NCBI GenBank assembly: GCA_900548215.1
Contig: URJI01000034.1
Coordinates: forward strand, 1 to 26,673
Direction of reading: 5' to 3'
DNA: 26,673 nucleotides
Source of the DNA: an uncultured Coprococcus sp.
Lineage (GTDB): Bacteria > Bacillota > Clostridia > Lachnospirales > Lachnospiraceae
Shown: positions 14,882 through 23,018 of the stretch, piece by piece
Position numbering within the stretch: the first letter of the stretch is position 1
Layout of the letters: every line of letters starts with the position of its first letter
Program-made: the position numbers and the translations under genes
The notes under the pieces: generated by a model
What the model was told of the DNA's origin: nothing
Database searches by the model: none
Seen by the model: the letters and a program-made list of their open reading frames with translations, nothing else

Positions 14882-15445
14882 ATGTCAAAGCAGAATTGGA
14901 AACCGGGAAATATGTTGTACCCTGTGCCGGCAGTTATGGTAAGCTGCAAGAGACCGGGGGAGAAGGCAAATATAATTACTATTGCATGGGCTGGGACTAT
15001 ATGCAGTGATCCTGCCATGGTATCGATATCTGTCAGACCGGAGAGATATTCGTATGACATCATAAAGGAAACCGGAGAGTTCACTATAAATCTTGTGACA
15101 GAGAAGCTTGCGTTTGCAACAGATTACTGTGGAGTAAAGTCGGGACGTGATGTTGACAAGTTCAGTGAGATGAAGCTGCATACATGCCCAGGTGTGAATG
15201 TGGCCTGTCCTGGAATCGAGGAGAGCCCGGTGAACATAGAGTGCAGGGTGAAAGAGGTACTGCCACTTGGGTCACATAATATGTTTATTGCGGAGGTTGT
15301 AGGAGTTCAGATAAGTGACGAGTATATGGATAAGACTGGCAAGTTTAACCTGAACAGCACGGGGCTTGTGGCGTATTCCCACGGTGAGTATTTTGGACTT
15401 GGAGATAAGATCGGCAAATTTGGATATTCAGTGAGAAAGAAGTAG
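14882..15445 (+). CDS. Flavin reductase-like protein (FMN-binding split barrel)
   Basis: A 187-residue cytoplasmic flavoprotein of the flavoredoxin/flavin reductase-like family. The typical beginning (NMLYPVPAVMVSC), then IITIAWAGTICSDPAMVSIS with RPERYSY, and the middle EFTINLVTE match the split-barrel FMN-binding pattern of anaerobes. Such proteins carry electrons through bound FMN or reduce free flavin; the partner is not evident. The ending GDKIGKFGYSVRKK is typical of the clostridial members. GAGGTAAG precedes the ATG. It is followed 26 bases later by ispE. No functional link between the two is known to me. Confidence 0.9.
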   Translation: MSKQNWKPGNMLYPVPAVMVSCKRPGEKANIITIAWAGTICSDPAMVSISVRPERYSYDIIKETGEFTINLVTEKLAFATDYCGVKSGRDVDKFSEMKLHTCPGVNVACPGIEESPVNIECRVKEVLPLGSHNMFIAEVVGVQISDEYMDKTGKFNLNSTGLVAYSHGEYFGLGDKIGKFGYSVRKK

Positions 15446-15471
15446 TTATAGCGTATACAGATAGGAGAAGT

Positions 15472-16341
15472 ATGGAAATTACATTAAGAGCTTATGGGAA
15501 AGTTAATCTGGGCCTGGATGTGCTGAGAAAGCTGGAGAATGGTTATCATGAGGTGAAGATGATCATGCAGACGGTGGATCTGTATGACCTGCTGACGTTT
15601 GAGAAGATGGATGGGGCTGGAGTGGATATACATAGCAGCCGGCCTGATCTTCCGGTTGGTGAAGACAACATAATATATAAGGCGTGCAAGCTTATGATGA
15701 GTAAGTATGAGATCAAGGGCGGCGTGAAAGTGACTTTGGAGAAGAACATACCGGTTGCAGCCGGCATGGCAGGTGGAAGCACTGATGCTGCCGCAGCGCT
15801 GATTGCGATGAACAGTCTGTATGACCTGGGACTTACCCAGACAAAACTGATGGAACTCGGCGTTGAGATAGGGGCTGATGTGCCGTATTGCGTGATGCAG
15901 GGGACGGCATTGTCAGAGGGGATTGGTGAGAAGCTCACAGCCCTTGCACCTATGCCTGAGTGTACCATGGTCATAGCAAAGCCGCCAATAGGAGTATCTA
16001 CGAAATGGGTATATCAGAATCTGAAGGTTTCACAGCTCCTAAGCCACCCTGACATTGATGGAATGGCAGAGGCGCTTGAGAACGGAGACCTGGGAGGAAT
16101 CACAGATCGTATGGCAAACGTGCTTGAGACTGTTACGATACCTGCACACATGGAAATTGGCCAGATCAAGGATATGATGCTTGAGAATGGTGCCATGAAT
16201 TCACTGATGAGCGGAAGCGGTCCTACTGTATTTGGCATATATGATGATGCTGATGCTGCTGAGAAGACAGCAGAAAAACTTAAGGAAAGCGAGCTGGCAG
16301 AGCAGGTGTATGTGACTTTGCCATATAATGGAAAGAGGTAG
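15472..16341 (+). CDS. ispE: 4-diphosphocytidyl-2-C-methyl-D-erythritol kinase
   Basis: A 289-residue GHMP kinase that phosphorylates CDP-methylerythritol with ATP in the non-mevalonate isoprenoid pathway. Catalytic K10 lies in AYGKVNLGLDV, and the catalytic Asp in GADVPYC (D136). The glycine-rich ATP loop is PVAAGMAGGSTDAAA (94-108), and the third GHMP motif is MSGSGPTVFGIY near the C-terminus. Length and motif spacing match IspE. AGGAGA precedes the ATG. The gene ends 4 bases before a GntR-family regulator, whose ribosome site lies in the last ispE codons, so the two are coupled. This gene shows that the organism makes isoprenoids through the MEP pathway. Confidence 0.97.
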   Translation: MEITLRAYGKVNLGLDVLRKLENGYHEVKMIMQTVDLYDLLTFEKMDGAGVDIHSSRPDLPVGEDNIIYKACKLMMSKYEIKGGVKVTLEKNIPVAAGMAGGSTDAAAALIAMNSLYDLGLTQTKLMELGVEIGADVPYCVMQGTALSEGIGEKLTALAPMPECTMVIAKPPIGVSTKWVYQNLKVSQLLSHPDIDGMAEALENGDLGGITDRMANVLETVTIPAHMEIGQIKDMMLENGAMNSLMSGSGPTVFGIYDDADAAEKTAEKLKESELAEQVYVTLPYNGKR

Positions 16342-16345
16342 TACG

Positions 16346-17020
16346 ATGGATCTAAAATTGAATATAGATGAGTATCTGCCTTTGAGAGAAGTGGTTTTCA
16401 ATACGCTCAGGAGCGCTATCGTGCATGGGGAATTTGAGCCTGGAGAAAGGCTTATGGAGGTGACTCTGGCAAAGAGGCTTGGCGTGAGCAGAACCCCTGT
16501 CAGAGAGGCAATCCGTATGTTGGAACTGGAAGGCCTTGTTGTCATGATGCCAAGGCGTGGGGCTGAGGTTGCCCGTATAACAGAGAAAGATCTGAAGGAT
16601 GCTCTTGAGATACGAATGGCTCTGGAGGAACTTGCGGCAGGTCTTGCCTGTAAGAGGATAGACGACGATGGAAGAAAGAGGCTTCGGGATGCCTGCGAGA
16701 GATTCCGGAAGGCGGTTGTCAAAAAGAATCTGAATGAGATAGTGGATGCTGATGTTGCATTTCACAATGTGATATATGAGGTTACGGATAACAAAAGACT
16801 TGTGAATATGTTCCAGAATCTTCGGGAACAGGTGTACAGATACAGAGTGGAATATCTGAAGGATGCCAGCTATCATATAAAGCTGGCAGAGGAGCATGAA
16901 GCTCTGACAGATGCGATCCTGCGTGGGGATGCTGATCTGGCAGAGGAAGTCACCAGAAAACATATATATGATCAGGAAAAAATCGTGATCGCAAATGCTA
17001 TAAAGAGCAGTGATGCATAA
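16346..17020 (+). CDS. GntR-family regulator, FCD (FadR-like) subgroup
   Basis: A 224-residue transcription factor. The N-terminal winged helix holds the recognition segment LAKRLGVSRTPVREAIRMLE (41-60) and the wing PRRGAEVARI. The C-terminal all-helical FCD domain carries the usual metal/ligand residues in DVAFHNVI, EEHEAL and TRKHI. FCD regulators respond to organic acids or similar metabolites; the ligand is unknown. The start at ATG 16346 is supported by GAGG (16335-16338) seven bases before it; the ATG at 16328 lies inside ispE. It is translationally coupled to ispE. A possible operator is the TGTATACA palindrome in the operon leader (14752-14759). A terminator overlaps its last codons. 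Confidence 0.93.
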   Translation: MDLKLNIDEYLPLREVVFNTLRSAIVHGEFEPGERLMEVTLAKRLGVSRTPVREAIRMLELEGLVVMMPRRGAEVARITEKDLKDALEIRMALEELAAGLACKRIDDDGRKRLRDACERFRKAVVKKNLNEIVDADVAFHNVIYEVTDNKRLVNMFQNLREQVYRYRVEYLKDASYHIKLAEEHEALTDAILRGDADLAEEVTRKHIYDQEKIVIANAIKSSDA

Positions 17021-17039
17021 CTTGTATCACTGCTTTTTT
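17006..17039 (+). terminator. Terminator of the ispE-gntR operon
   Basis: A 9-bp perfect stem (17006-17014 with 17026-17034) followed by six T. It overlaps the last four codons and stop of the regulator gene. Confidence 0.9.
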
Positions 17040-17061
17040 GTATGCTGCAACATTGCGTGAA

Positions 17062-17100
17062 AGAGATGCACTGAGTTGATTATTGTTAATACGCATCTCT
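17062..17100. repeat. Inverted repeat upstream of gerA
   Basis: AGAGATGC (17062-17069) and GCATCTCT (17093-17100) form a perfect 8-bp inverted repeat with a 23-base centre. It sits between the terminator and the germination operon and may be an operator or part of a leader. I see no convincing sigma-G promoter between 17040 and 17186. Confidence 0.3.
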
Positions 17101-17186
17101 GATTTGAATGAATATTATGACCTGTGATGGAAAAAATAGAAGTATAAGATGCGCAATGTGTGTAAATATAAATCAAAGGTGATAAG

Positions 17187-18671
17187 GTGGAGATAAGCAA
17201 AAATCTGGATGAAAACATCACAGTAATCAAATCAAAATTTGATAAATGGGGCGATATAGTGGAGAAAAAGTTTGTCCTTAGTCGTCCCGGATGGAGTTTT
17301 GAAGAAGCTATATATGTTGTATATATTGATGGACTTTGTGATCATGAATTAATAGAAAATACAATAATAAAGCCCGTTACATGGGAGTGGAGAGACGCAG
17401 ATGCCGAAGAGCTGTGGGACAGGATCACATCCTATGAGGGGCAGACTGCAGATTATACCACTGAAAATGATTTGAATAAGGTGATAAAATCTGTGCTAAA
17501 GGGCGATACGGCAATATTTGTATCCGGGAGTGATGCGGCATTGGTTGTATCGTCAAAACGTTTTCCTGTGAGAGGAATTGAGGAGAGTTCATCTGAGGGT
17601 GGAATGCGGGGACCGCGGGACAGTTTCAATGAAAATTTCAGAACATCTACGGCTCTTATAAGGAGAAGGATAAAAGATACGGAATTAAAGCTTGAACAGA
17701 ATACTATAGGAAGAAGATCAAGAACAGAATACGGGATAATGTATATAAAGGATATAGCAAGACCGGAACTGATCCAGAAGGTGAGAGAGACCTTAGACAC
17801 ATATGATATAGATGCTGTGTTTGACAGTGGAATGGCTGAGCATCTCATGGAGAAAAAATGGCAGGAGATATTCCCGACATATCAGTCGACAACCAGACCG
17901 GATAAAGCGGCGGCAGCTCTCGTTGACGGCAGGGTTGTTGTTGTGTTCGACAATTCTCCCGAGGTGGTGATTGCGCCAGCCACGATAAACACTTTTTTTC
18001 AGACGGCTGATGACTATTACAACAGATGGCCAGTTGCCACGTTTGCCAGAATTATACGTTACCTGGCGGCGTTTATTGCAGTGGGGCTGCCGGGACTTTA
18101 TATAGCTATAACCTGTTATCACAGGGAAATCATACCGGATAAACTGCTCTATGCCATAGCAGATGCCAGGAGTCGGTTGTCTTTTCCGGTGGTTGTTGAG
18201 GTATTGATAATGGAACTGCTCTTCGAGCTTCTGCGGGAGGCGGGAATAAGGCTTCCAAGTCAGCTTGGCAACACAATTGGAGTTGTGGGAGGACTTATAG
18301 TAGGACAGTCTGCTGTGGAAGCGGGAATTGTCAGTACCATGGTTGTGATAGTTGTGGCTCTCACAGCCATAGCTTCATTTGCAATTCCGAATGAAGCTTT
18401 TGCATCTGTGTTCAGGCTGCTGAAATTTGTAACGATTATTTCAAGTGCCATATACGGGATACTCGGTTTTATACTGGCAATGCTTATGCTTGTGTTTCAC
18501 CTTGCATCTCTTGAGAGTTTTGGAGTGCCATATATGTCTCCGGTTGTTACCTGTGGATACACTGGTGACAGTGCAAGAGATTTCATTGTGAAATCACCTA
18601 TCAGGAAACTTGTAGACAGGCCTGGGTGGAGTCGGCTTTCACAACGCCGCAGGTTGACCAGAAAGAGATGA
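17187..18671 (+). CDS. GerA-family spore germinant receptor subunit A
   Basis: A 494-residue GerAA/GerKA-type protein. In spores these form the ion-channel-like A subunit of nutrient receptors in the inner membrane. The N-terminal soluble part (about 1-270) contains the family core, including MYIKDIARPELIQKVRETL and STTRPDKAAAALVDGRVVVV. The C-terminal part has five membrane segments with the conserved LPGLYIAITCYHREIIP and IRLPSQLGNTIGVVGGLIVG. Both are highly typical and the length is normal, so this subunit looks intact. GTG 17187 is the start, preceded by AAAGGTGAT. It is the first gene of an operon with the GerB-GerC fusion 4 bases downstream. Which GerA paralogue (gerA, gerB or gerK set) cannot be told, so no symbol is given. 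Confidence 0.95.
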   Translation: MEISKNLDENITVIKSKFDKWGDIVEKKFVLSRPGWSFEEAIYVVYIDGLCDHELIENTIIKPVTWEWRDADAEELWDRITSYEGQTADYTTENDLNKVIKSVLKGDTAIFVSGSDAALVVSSKRFPVRGIEESSSEGGMRGPRDSFNENFRTSTALIRRRIKDTELKLEQNTIGRRSRTEYGIMYIKDIARPELIQKVRETLDTYDIDAVFDSGMAEHLMEKKWQEIFPTYQSTTRPDKAAAALVDGRVVVVFDNSPEVVIAPATINTFFQTADDYYNRWPVATFARIIRYLAAFIAVGLPGLYIAITCYHREIIPDKLLYAIADARSRLSFPVVVEVLIMELLFELLREAGIRLPSQLGNTIGVVGGLIVGQSAVEAGIVSTMVVIVVALTAIASFAIPNEAFASVFRLLKFVTIISSAIYGILGFILAMLMLVFHLASLESFGVPYMSPVVTCGYTGDSARDFIVKSPIRKLVDRPGWSRLSQRRRLTRKR

Positions 18672-18675
18672 TTCT

Positions 18676-20247
18676 ATGTTTGATAAATATAATGTGACTT
18701 TTGGGGCTTTTTTTAAGGCTGTTTTCATACTGCTTCCTGCATCTCTTATATATGTAACCACAATAACTCCTGCATATCTTGGTAGAAACTGCCTGATTTT
18801 GTCACTTTTTTTGATGCTATGTCTTGCTTTTGCTTACGTGATACTACTATATGTTGTGATGTCGAAACTTGCGGCAAGAGTGGATATGAAATATAGAACG
18901 AGAAAAGACACCACTATTGATTGGATTTACGGGACGAGAATGGCTGTTAAGTCCGGGATCATACTTTTTATACTGTCTGACATATCAAGAAGGCTTATGC
19001 TTAAAAAATATTCCGACATGGTGATTGCTATCCCGATATTGTTGGTTGCGGCGTACATGGGAAACAGGGGATTTAAAGGACTTATAAGGTTCTATGAGGC
19101 GGTCTTCTGGTTTTCTGTGGTATCTGGAATAATATTGTTTGTCTCTTCTGTGAAGAACCTGGATCTTGGGGAACTGCGGCAATGTGTGCAGATATATGGG
19201 GAAGGCAGCGTGGGAGATTCCATGCGGATGGTCATGGTCAAAGGCGGTGTGTTGTTTCTGGGATTTACAGTCATGGAAACAGTCATGATGATATATCTTG
19301 GAGTGAATAAACGCAGCAGGGGGATGCTTTTTTCTGCAGTCGGGATATCTGTGGCAATAGGCATCATAGGTTCGATATTTGTGATTTCTACATTGGGAAT
19401 GAGCGCATTGGAGGCAGGAACAAAGGATATACTATATGTTGTTGGGGCTATGGAACTCCCCAACGGCATAAAGATAAGGCCGTTGATGTTGGTGTGTTAC
19501 CTTGTGCTGACCTGTGGAATATCACTGTTGACCCCGCAGGTGGTGTGTGGTTTTGGCGCTGTGACTGATCTTGGCAGAAGACGCCATTCGTCCTGGCTGA
19601 AATTTGCCTGGCTGACTTTGGTATTTGCCGTATGTGTATGGCTTTGGGATGTGCCCGCTCATGGGACTGCTATGAGACTTGCCGCTGGTTATATCATGCT
19701 GGTGGATGTGCCTTTGTCATTGATACTTCCGGCGGTTGTGGTCATAGGACGAAAACCTTTGAAAAAGGCTACGCTTGTTCTTATAGCATTTGCACTTACA
19801 GCTGTGCTGCCCGGCTGCGCTTACAACTCCGTGGAGAGTGTTGATTATGCGAATGTTCTGGTGATAGAGCCTGGGAAGCAGGATGGTATGTATAAATATA
19901 CTCTGGTGATCACAGGCCTTTCCGGTGATGAAGACAAGACAACCGAGGAGAGAAAGTATACCACATATGCCACGTCATTTTCTGATGTTCGTGCCAATTA
20001 TGATAAAGAACATGCGAGACAGCTTGATGTAAGCCATGTTGAGTATCTGGCAGTGGATAATGAACAGGTTCTTAATGAAAATATTTTTGAGCTTGGACGT
20101 GAATTTGCGACAAGCTATGTAACGGTTGTGGTTGACAGGAATATATTGGAGAAATCGGGGGATAACAATACTAAAGATTATCTGAAAACCCATTACAGGG
20201 GACGATGCCTTGCAACGCTTGGCAGGCATGAAGGTGATTATAAATAG
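18676..20247 (+). CDS. GerB permease fused to the N-terminal part of a GerC-like lipoprotein
   Basis: A 523-residue protein. Residues 1-360 form a GerAB/GerKB-type permease (APC fold, about ten membrane segments), the subunit that binds germinant. The rest, 362-523, resembles the start of GerAC. It has a lipoprotein-like signal (KKATLVLIAFALTAVLPGC) and a conserved opening (YANVLVIEPGKQDGMYKYTLVI). A later SFSDVRANYDKEHARQLDVSH corresponds to the usual 'S.G.S.xxA...LDxSH' region. GerC is normally a separate lipoprotein of about 370-400 residues. Here only the first domain is present, and it is joined in frame to GerB. A TTG at 19759 (codon 362), with AGGAC upstream, could start a separate GerC-like peptide within this frame. 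It lies 4 bases after gerA; the next gene starts 11 bases after its stop. Fusion is visible; activity is unknown. Confidence 0.85.
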   Translation: MFDKYNVTFGAFFKAVFILLPASLIYVTTITPAYLGRNCLILSLFLMLCLAFAYVILLYVVMSKLAARVDMKYRTRKDTTIDWIYGTRMAVKSGIILFILSDISRRLMLKKYSDMVIAIPILLVAAYMGNRGFKGLIRFYEAVFWFSVVSGIILFVSSVKNLDLGELRQCVQIYGEGSVGDSMRMVMVKGGVLFLGFTVMETVMMIYLGVNKRSRGMLFSAVGISVAIGIIGSIFVISTLGMSALEAGTKDILYVVGAMELPNGIKIRPLMLVCYLVLTCGISLLTPQVVCGFGAVTDLGRRRHSSWLKFAWLTLVFAVCVWLWDVPAHGTAMRLAAGYIMLVDVPLSLILPAVVVIGRKPLKKATLVLIAFALTAVLPGCAYNSVESVDYANVLVIEPGKQDGMYKYTLVITGLSGDEDKTTEERKYTTYATSFSDVRANYDKEHARQLDVSHVEYLAVDNEQVLNENIFELGREFATSYVTVVVDRNILEKSGDNNTKDYLKTHYRGRCLATLGRHEGDYK

Positions 20248-20258
20248 GAGGTATTGTT

Positions 20259-20750
20259 ATGTGGAGATATGTTCGGGCAGGAATCTTGGGAATTCTTATA
20301 GGACTTGCGGGAGGTATGATATTTGGATATGTGTCATATGTAAAAACCTACAGGGACAAACTGCCGGATGAGATTATGTCAAATGCTGTGATGTATGACA
20401 GTTCTTCGGATAATGACAGGCTGATAAGGCTCAAGGTGGATTATGACGGCGATGTGGAGACAGATGATGACAGAAATGAGCTTGAAAGTTTTGTTGGCAA
20501 TATGGTTATGAAGCAGGTTGGGAGCTGGCTTGGCAGTGATTATAGCGACAGATACAGCTATATTCAGATGAGACACAATCTTGTGATGGCACTGGATGAT
20601 ATAAATGCTGTCGCAAGCGAAGCTGCAGGCAGACTTGGGGTGGATGCGGATGTCACGTCAAGGATGGGGTATGAGTATTTTAACTCTGCCGGGGATGACT
20701 GCCCGGCTGGATATTATGACGCTTTGTGTATCAATCTCGAGGATAGGTGA
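20259..20750 (+). CDS. SpoIIR-like protein lacking the C-terminal signature
   Basis: A 163-residue protein with an N-terminal membrane helix (about 7-27) and the body of SpoIIR, the forespore-secreted signal that triggers SpoIIGA processing of pro-sigma-E. The matching parts are the IRLKV segment (56-60) with the following DDDRNELESFV, a central helix with ALDDINAVASEAAGRLGVD, and the highly typical CPAGYYDALCINL near the end (YPAGEYEAV.ITLG in Bacillus). Known SpoIIR proteins continue with a conserved NWWCVLFPPLC block. This one stops directly after INLEDR, about 30-60 residues short. In the same frame downstream, after stops, NW, VLY and L-C remain readable, suggesting erosion. AGGAGG overlaps the preceding stop, so it belongs to the germination operon, an unusual place for spoIIR. 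It may be inactive. Confidence 0.7.
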   Translation: MWRYVRAGILGILIGLAGGMIFGYVSYVKTYRDKLPDEIMSNAVMYDSSSDNDRLIRLKVDYDGDVETDDDRNELESFVGNMVMKQVGSWLGSDYSDRYSYIQMRHNLVMALDDINAVASEAAGRLGVDADVTSRMGYEYFNSAGDDCPAGYYDALCINLEDR

Positions 20751-20752
20751 GA

Positions 20753-20781
20753 TTGAAATGTTAATTGGTAAGTGTTATACT
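20753..20781 (+). promoter_or_regulatory. Promoter of ddl
   Basis: TTGAAA (20753-20758) and TATACT (20776-20781) are 17 bases apart, and the -10 has the TG extension (TGTTATACT from 20773). It gives ddl its own transcription, separate from the germination operon. Transcription should start near 20788. Confidence 0.75.
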
Positions 20782-20826
20782 TTGACCTGTGGTGTGCCCT
20801 TAGGTGCACCCGGGATTAAAGTATAA
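20775..20826 (+). repeat. Long dyad between the ddl promoter and ribosome site
   Basis: The outer arms TTATACTTT (20775-20783) and AAAGTATAA (20818-20826) are perfectly complementary. Inside is an 8-bp hairpin (20791-20798 with 20803-20810, tetraloop CTTA), and the bases between can pair with two single bulges, giving about 23 bp. The left outer arm contains the -10, while the right arm overlaps the start of the AAGGAG site (20825-20830). It may act as an operator on DNA. Only the inner hairpin would remain in the ddl mRNA. Confidence 0.6.
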
Positions 20827-20838
20827 GGAGTACATATC

Positions 20839-21891
20839 ATGGCTAAAGAAAATTTGGTAGTAATATTCGGTGGCAGGTCATCAGAACATGAGGTTTCATG
20901 TGTGTCTGTACAGACTGTTGCAAAGGCTGTTGATCTGGAGAGATATAATATGGTGTTGGTCGGAATCACCAAGGATGGAAGATGGCTGAAGGCTGACAGT
21001 ATAGAGAGCATAGAGAATGGAAGCTGGAGAGACAGTAAAGTTACAGCGGTTATTTCTCCTGATACATCAAAGGAACTTCTTATCATGGAGGGGGACAAGG
21101 TTTGCAGACAGCATGTCGATGTGATATTCCCTGTTCTTCATGGAATGTACGGAGAGGATGGTACTATACAGGGGTTGTTTGAGATGGCAGACATACCTTA
21201 TGTTGGATGTGGAGTCCTCGCATCTGCTGCGTCCATGGATAAGTTCTATACAAAGATCATAGTTGACAATATCGGTGTCAGACAGGCGAGATTTGTACCA
21301 GTGCTTGCGGAGGACTTTGGCGATCTGGACAGTGCTATGGACAGGGTTGAGGCAGAACTTACATATCCTGTTTTCGTAAAACCGTCAAAGGCTGGTTCAT
21401 CCAAAGGCGTCAGCAAGGCTGTGGACAGAGCAGGGCTTGAGAGTGCGCTGAAGGAGGCTGTGAAGTACGATAATAAGATCCTGGTGGAAGAGACCATTGT
21501 GGGTCGTGAGCTTGAGTGTGGTGTGCTGGGATACAAGGACAATACAAAGGCTTCTGGCGTGGGTGAGATATTGGCTGCTGCAGAGTTCTATGACTTTGAT
21601 GCGAAGTACAACAATGCCGAGTCAAAGACGGTGATCGGAGCTGATATCCCTGCTGAGATAGAAGCAGAGATCAGGGAGGATGCAGTCAGGATATTCAGGG
21701 CACTTGATGGTTTTGGTCTTTCAAGGGTGGATTTCTTCCTTGAGAAAGACACTAATAAGGTTGTATTTAACGAGATCAATACACTTCCTGGATTCACAAA
21801 GATAAGTATGTATCCTATGCTCTGGAAGGCTCAGGGATATGACATAAGGACTCTTGTGACAACCCTGATAGAGATGGCAAAGGAAAGATAG
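20839..21891 (+). CDS. ddl: D-alanine--D-alanine ligase
   Basis: A 350-residue cytoplasmic ATP-grasp enzyme that joins two D-Ala for peptidoglycan precursors. Motifs are GGRSSEHEVS (11-20, with E16), FPVLHGMYGEDGTIQG (97-112), MDKFYTKI (133-140), KPSKAGSSKGVSKA (181-194) and EINTLPGFTKISMYP near the end. The omega loop reads EFYDFDAKYNNAESKT (249-264). Its Lys-Tyr pair (K256, Y257) marks a D-Ala-D-Ala ligase and not a D-Ala-D-lactate (vancomycin-resistance) enzyme. AAGGAG lies eight bases before the ATG. It has its own promoter and is followed at 20 bases by a DUF1934 gene. Confidence 0.97.
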   Translation: MAKENLVVIFGGRSSEHEVSCVSVQTVAKAVDLERYNMVLVGITKDGRWLKADSIESIENGSWRDSKVTAVISPDTSKELLIMEGDKVCRQHVDVIFPVLHGMYGEDGTIQGLFEMADIPYVGCGVLASAASMDKFYTKIIVDNIGVRQARFVPVLAEDFGDLDSAMDRVEAELTYPVFVKPSKAGSSKGVSKAVDRAGLESALKEAVKYDNKILVEETIVGRELECGVLGYKDNTKASGVGEILAAAEFYDFDAKYNNAESKTVIGADIPAEIEAEIREDAVRIFRALDGFGLSRVDFFLEKDTNKVVFNEINTLPGFTKISMYPMLWKAQGYDIRTLVTTLIEMAKER

Positions 21892-21911
21892 ATTACGGAT
21901 AGGATTGAAAT

Positions 21912-22340
21912 ATGATAAAGAACGTTACTGTGACGGTTATAGGAGAGCAGAGATCCAACAGGGACGAAGAACACGTAGAACCGATGGAGCTTGTGACCCG
22001 GGGAACACTTCATGAAAAAGACGGTGTATTTTATCTCAAGTATGATGAGTATTACGAGGACATTGAGAAACCGGCAAAGAATCTTTTGAAGTTTGATGAT
22101 AAAGGCCTTGACCTCACAAAGAAGGGTGCGGTCAGTGCAGTCATGTCATTTCGCGTAGGTGAGACAAGGGAAGCATTCTATGCTACTCCTATGGGAACCA
22201 TGGATATAAGTATTCTAACTGAGGCGTATGAGATGGTGAGGACAGACGAGGGGGTGGCTATCGTCCTTGTTTATATCATGGATTATGGACACAACTGTCT
22301 GTCTTTCAACGTGCTGAGGGTATCCGTATCTGAAGAATAG
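21912..22340 (+). CDS. DUF1934 (YwiB-like) beta-barrel protein
   Basis: A 142-residue cytoplasmic protein with the DUF1934 layout: a strand MIKNVTVTVIGEQ, then VTRGTLHEKDGVFYLKYDEY, and a final ILVYIMDYGH-type segment (VLVYIMDYGHNCLSFNVLRV). Family members are small calycin-like barrels of unknown role that often sit near cell-wall or translation genes in Firmicutes. It lies 20 bases downstream of ddl on the same strand, probably cotranscribed. An AGGATT site precedes the ATG. Confidence 0.85.
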   Translation: MIKNVTVTVIGEQRSNRDEEHVEPMELVTRGTLHEKDGVFYLKYDEYYEDIEKPAKNLLKFDDKGLDLTKKGAVSAVMSFRVGETREAFYATPMGTMDISILTEAYEMVRTDEGVAIVLVYIMDYGHNCLSFNVLRVSVSEE

Positions 22341-22400
22341 ATTGCAGCAGCTGGGAGAAGACGGATTTAATGTACTGATGTTCAATAGTGGGGTAGATGT

Positions 22401-23018
22401 ATGAAGGGTGAGAAAGCATTTGATGATTTTCTGTCGATAGATACAATGGAATGTACGCAGGCCCAAAAGCCCATTGGGGAGAATAATGCATATCAGGCTA
22501 CATATTACAGGGATCTTGTAACTATATTTAATGCGGTTCCTATGGAACCGGAGGATACTCTGGTGGATTTTGGCTGTGGCCTTGGCCGGGTGTTGTTTTA
22601 CGGCAACTCCAGGCATTATTGCAGGACAACGGGAATTGAGGCGGACAGCCAGATATACGACAGGCTTATGACGAATGCTGCGGGTTACCAGAAGAGATTT
22701 TATGATCAGGAAGATCGTATGAAATTTTATAACATCCAGGCTCAGGATTATCAGGTGGATGATGAAGACAATTATTTTTATTTCTTCAATCCGTTTTCGC
22801 CTGATATATTTGAGAAAGTTCTGGGAAATATAACCGAGTCTGTCAGATTGTGTCCGCGGGATATATATCTGATGCTCTATTATCCTACGTTTGAATATCA
22901 GCGGGTGATGAGGGGGAACAAGTTTTTTGTTCTCAAGGATATAGTGAAACTGTCCGGGTATGAAGAAGATCCGGATGAGAAACTTTATGTGTACCATATG
23001 TCAAGATATTTTGTCTGA
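22401..23018 (+). CDS. Class I SAM-dependent methyltransferase
   Basis: A 205-residue methyltransferase with a Rossmann fold. The SAM-binding motif I is DFGCGLGR (56-63), the acidic residue after strand 2 is E80 in GIEADS, and the motif IV position reads YFFNPFS (127-133). The NPFS form is found in small bacterial methyltransferases of unknown target; a substrate cannot be assigned. The ATG is preceded by GTGGGG, a moderate ribosome site, 60 bases after the DUF1934 gene, so it may share the ddl transcript. Its last 18 bases overlap the end of the convergent CPBP gene, leaving no room for a terminator between them. Confidence 0.87.
   Translation: MKGEKAFDDFLSIDTMECTQAQKPIGENNAYQATYYRDLVTIFNAVPMEPEDTLVDFGCGLGRVLFYGNSRHYCRTTGIEADSQIYDRLMTNAAGYQKRFYDQEDRMKFYNIQAQDYQVDDEDNYFYFFNPFSPDIFEKVLGNITESVRLCPRDIYLMLYYPTFEYQRVMRGNKFFVLKDIVKLSGYEEDPDEKLYVYHMSRYFV

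Noticed and set aside
15546..15974. 142-residue ORF antisense to ispE
   Set aside because: Low-complexity Ser/Ile shadow of a gene with all IspE motifs.
17101..17186. Sigma-G promoter of the germination operon
   Set aside because: GAATA-like sequence is present near 17107 but no acceptable -10 at the right distance.
20839..21891. Vancomycin-resistance type ligase
   Set aside because: The Lys-Tyr pair of D-Ala-D-Ala ligases is present in the omega loop, and no vanH/vanX-type neighbours exist.
22215..22997. 260-residue minus-strand ORF opposite DUF1934 and the methyltransferase
   Set aside because: Antisense shadow without family motifs; the plus-strand proteins have clear motifs.
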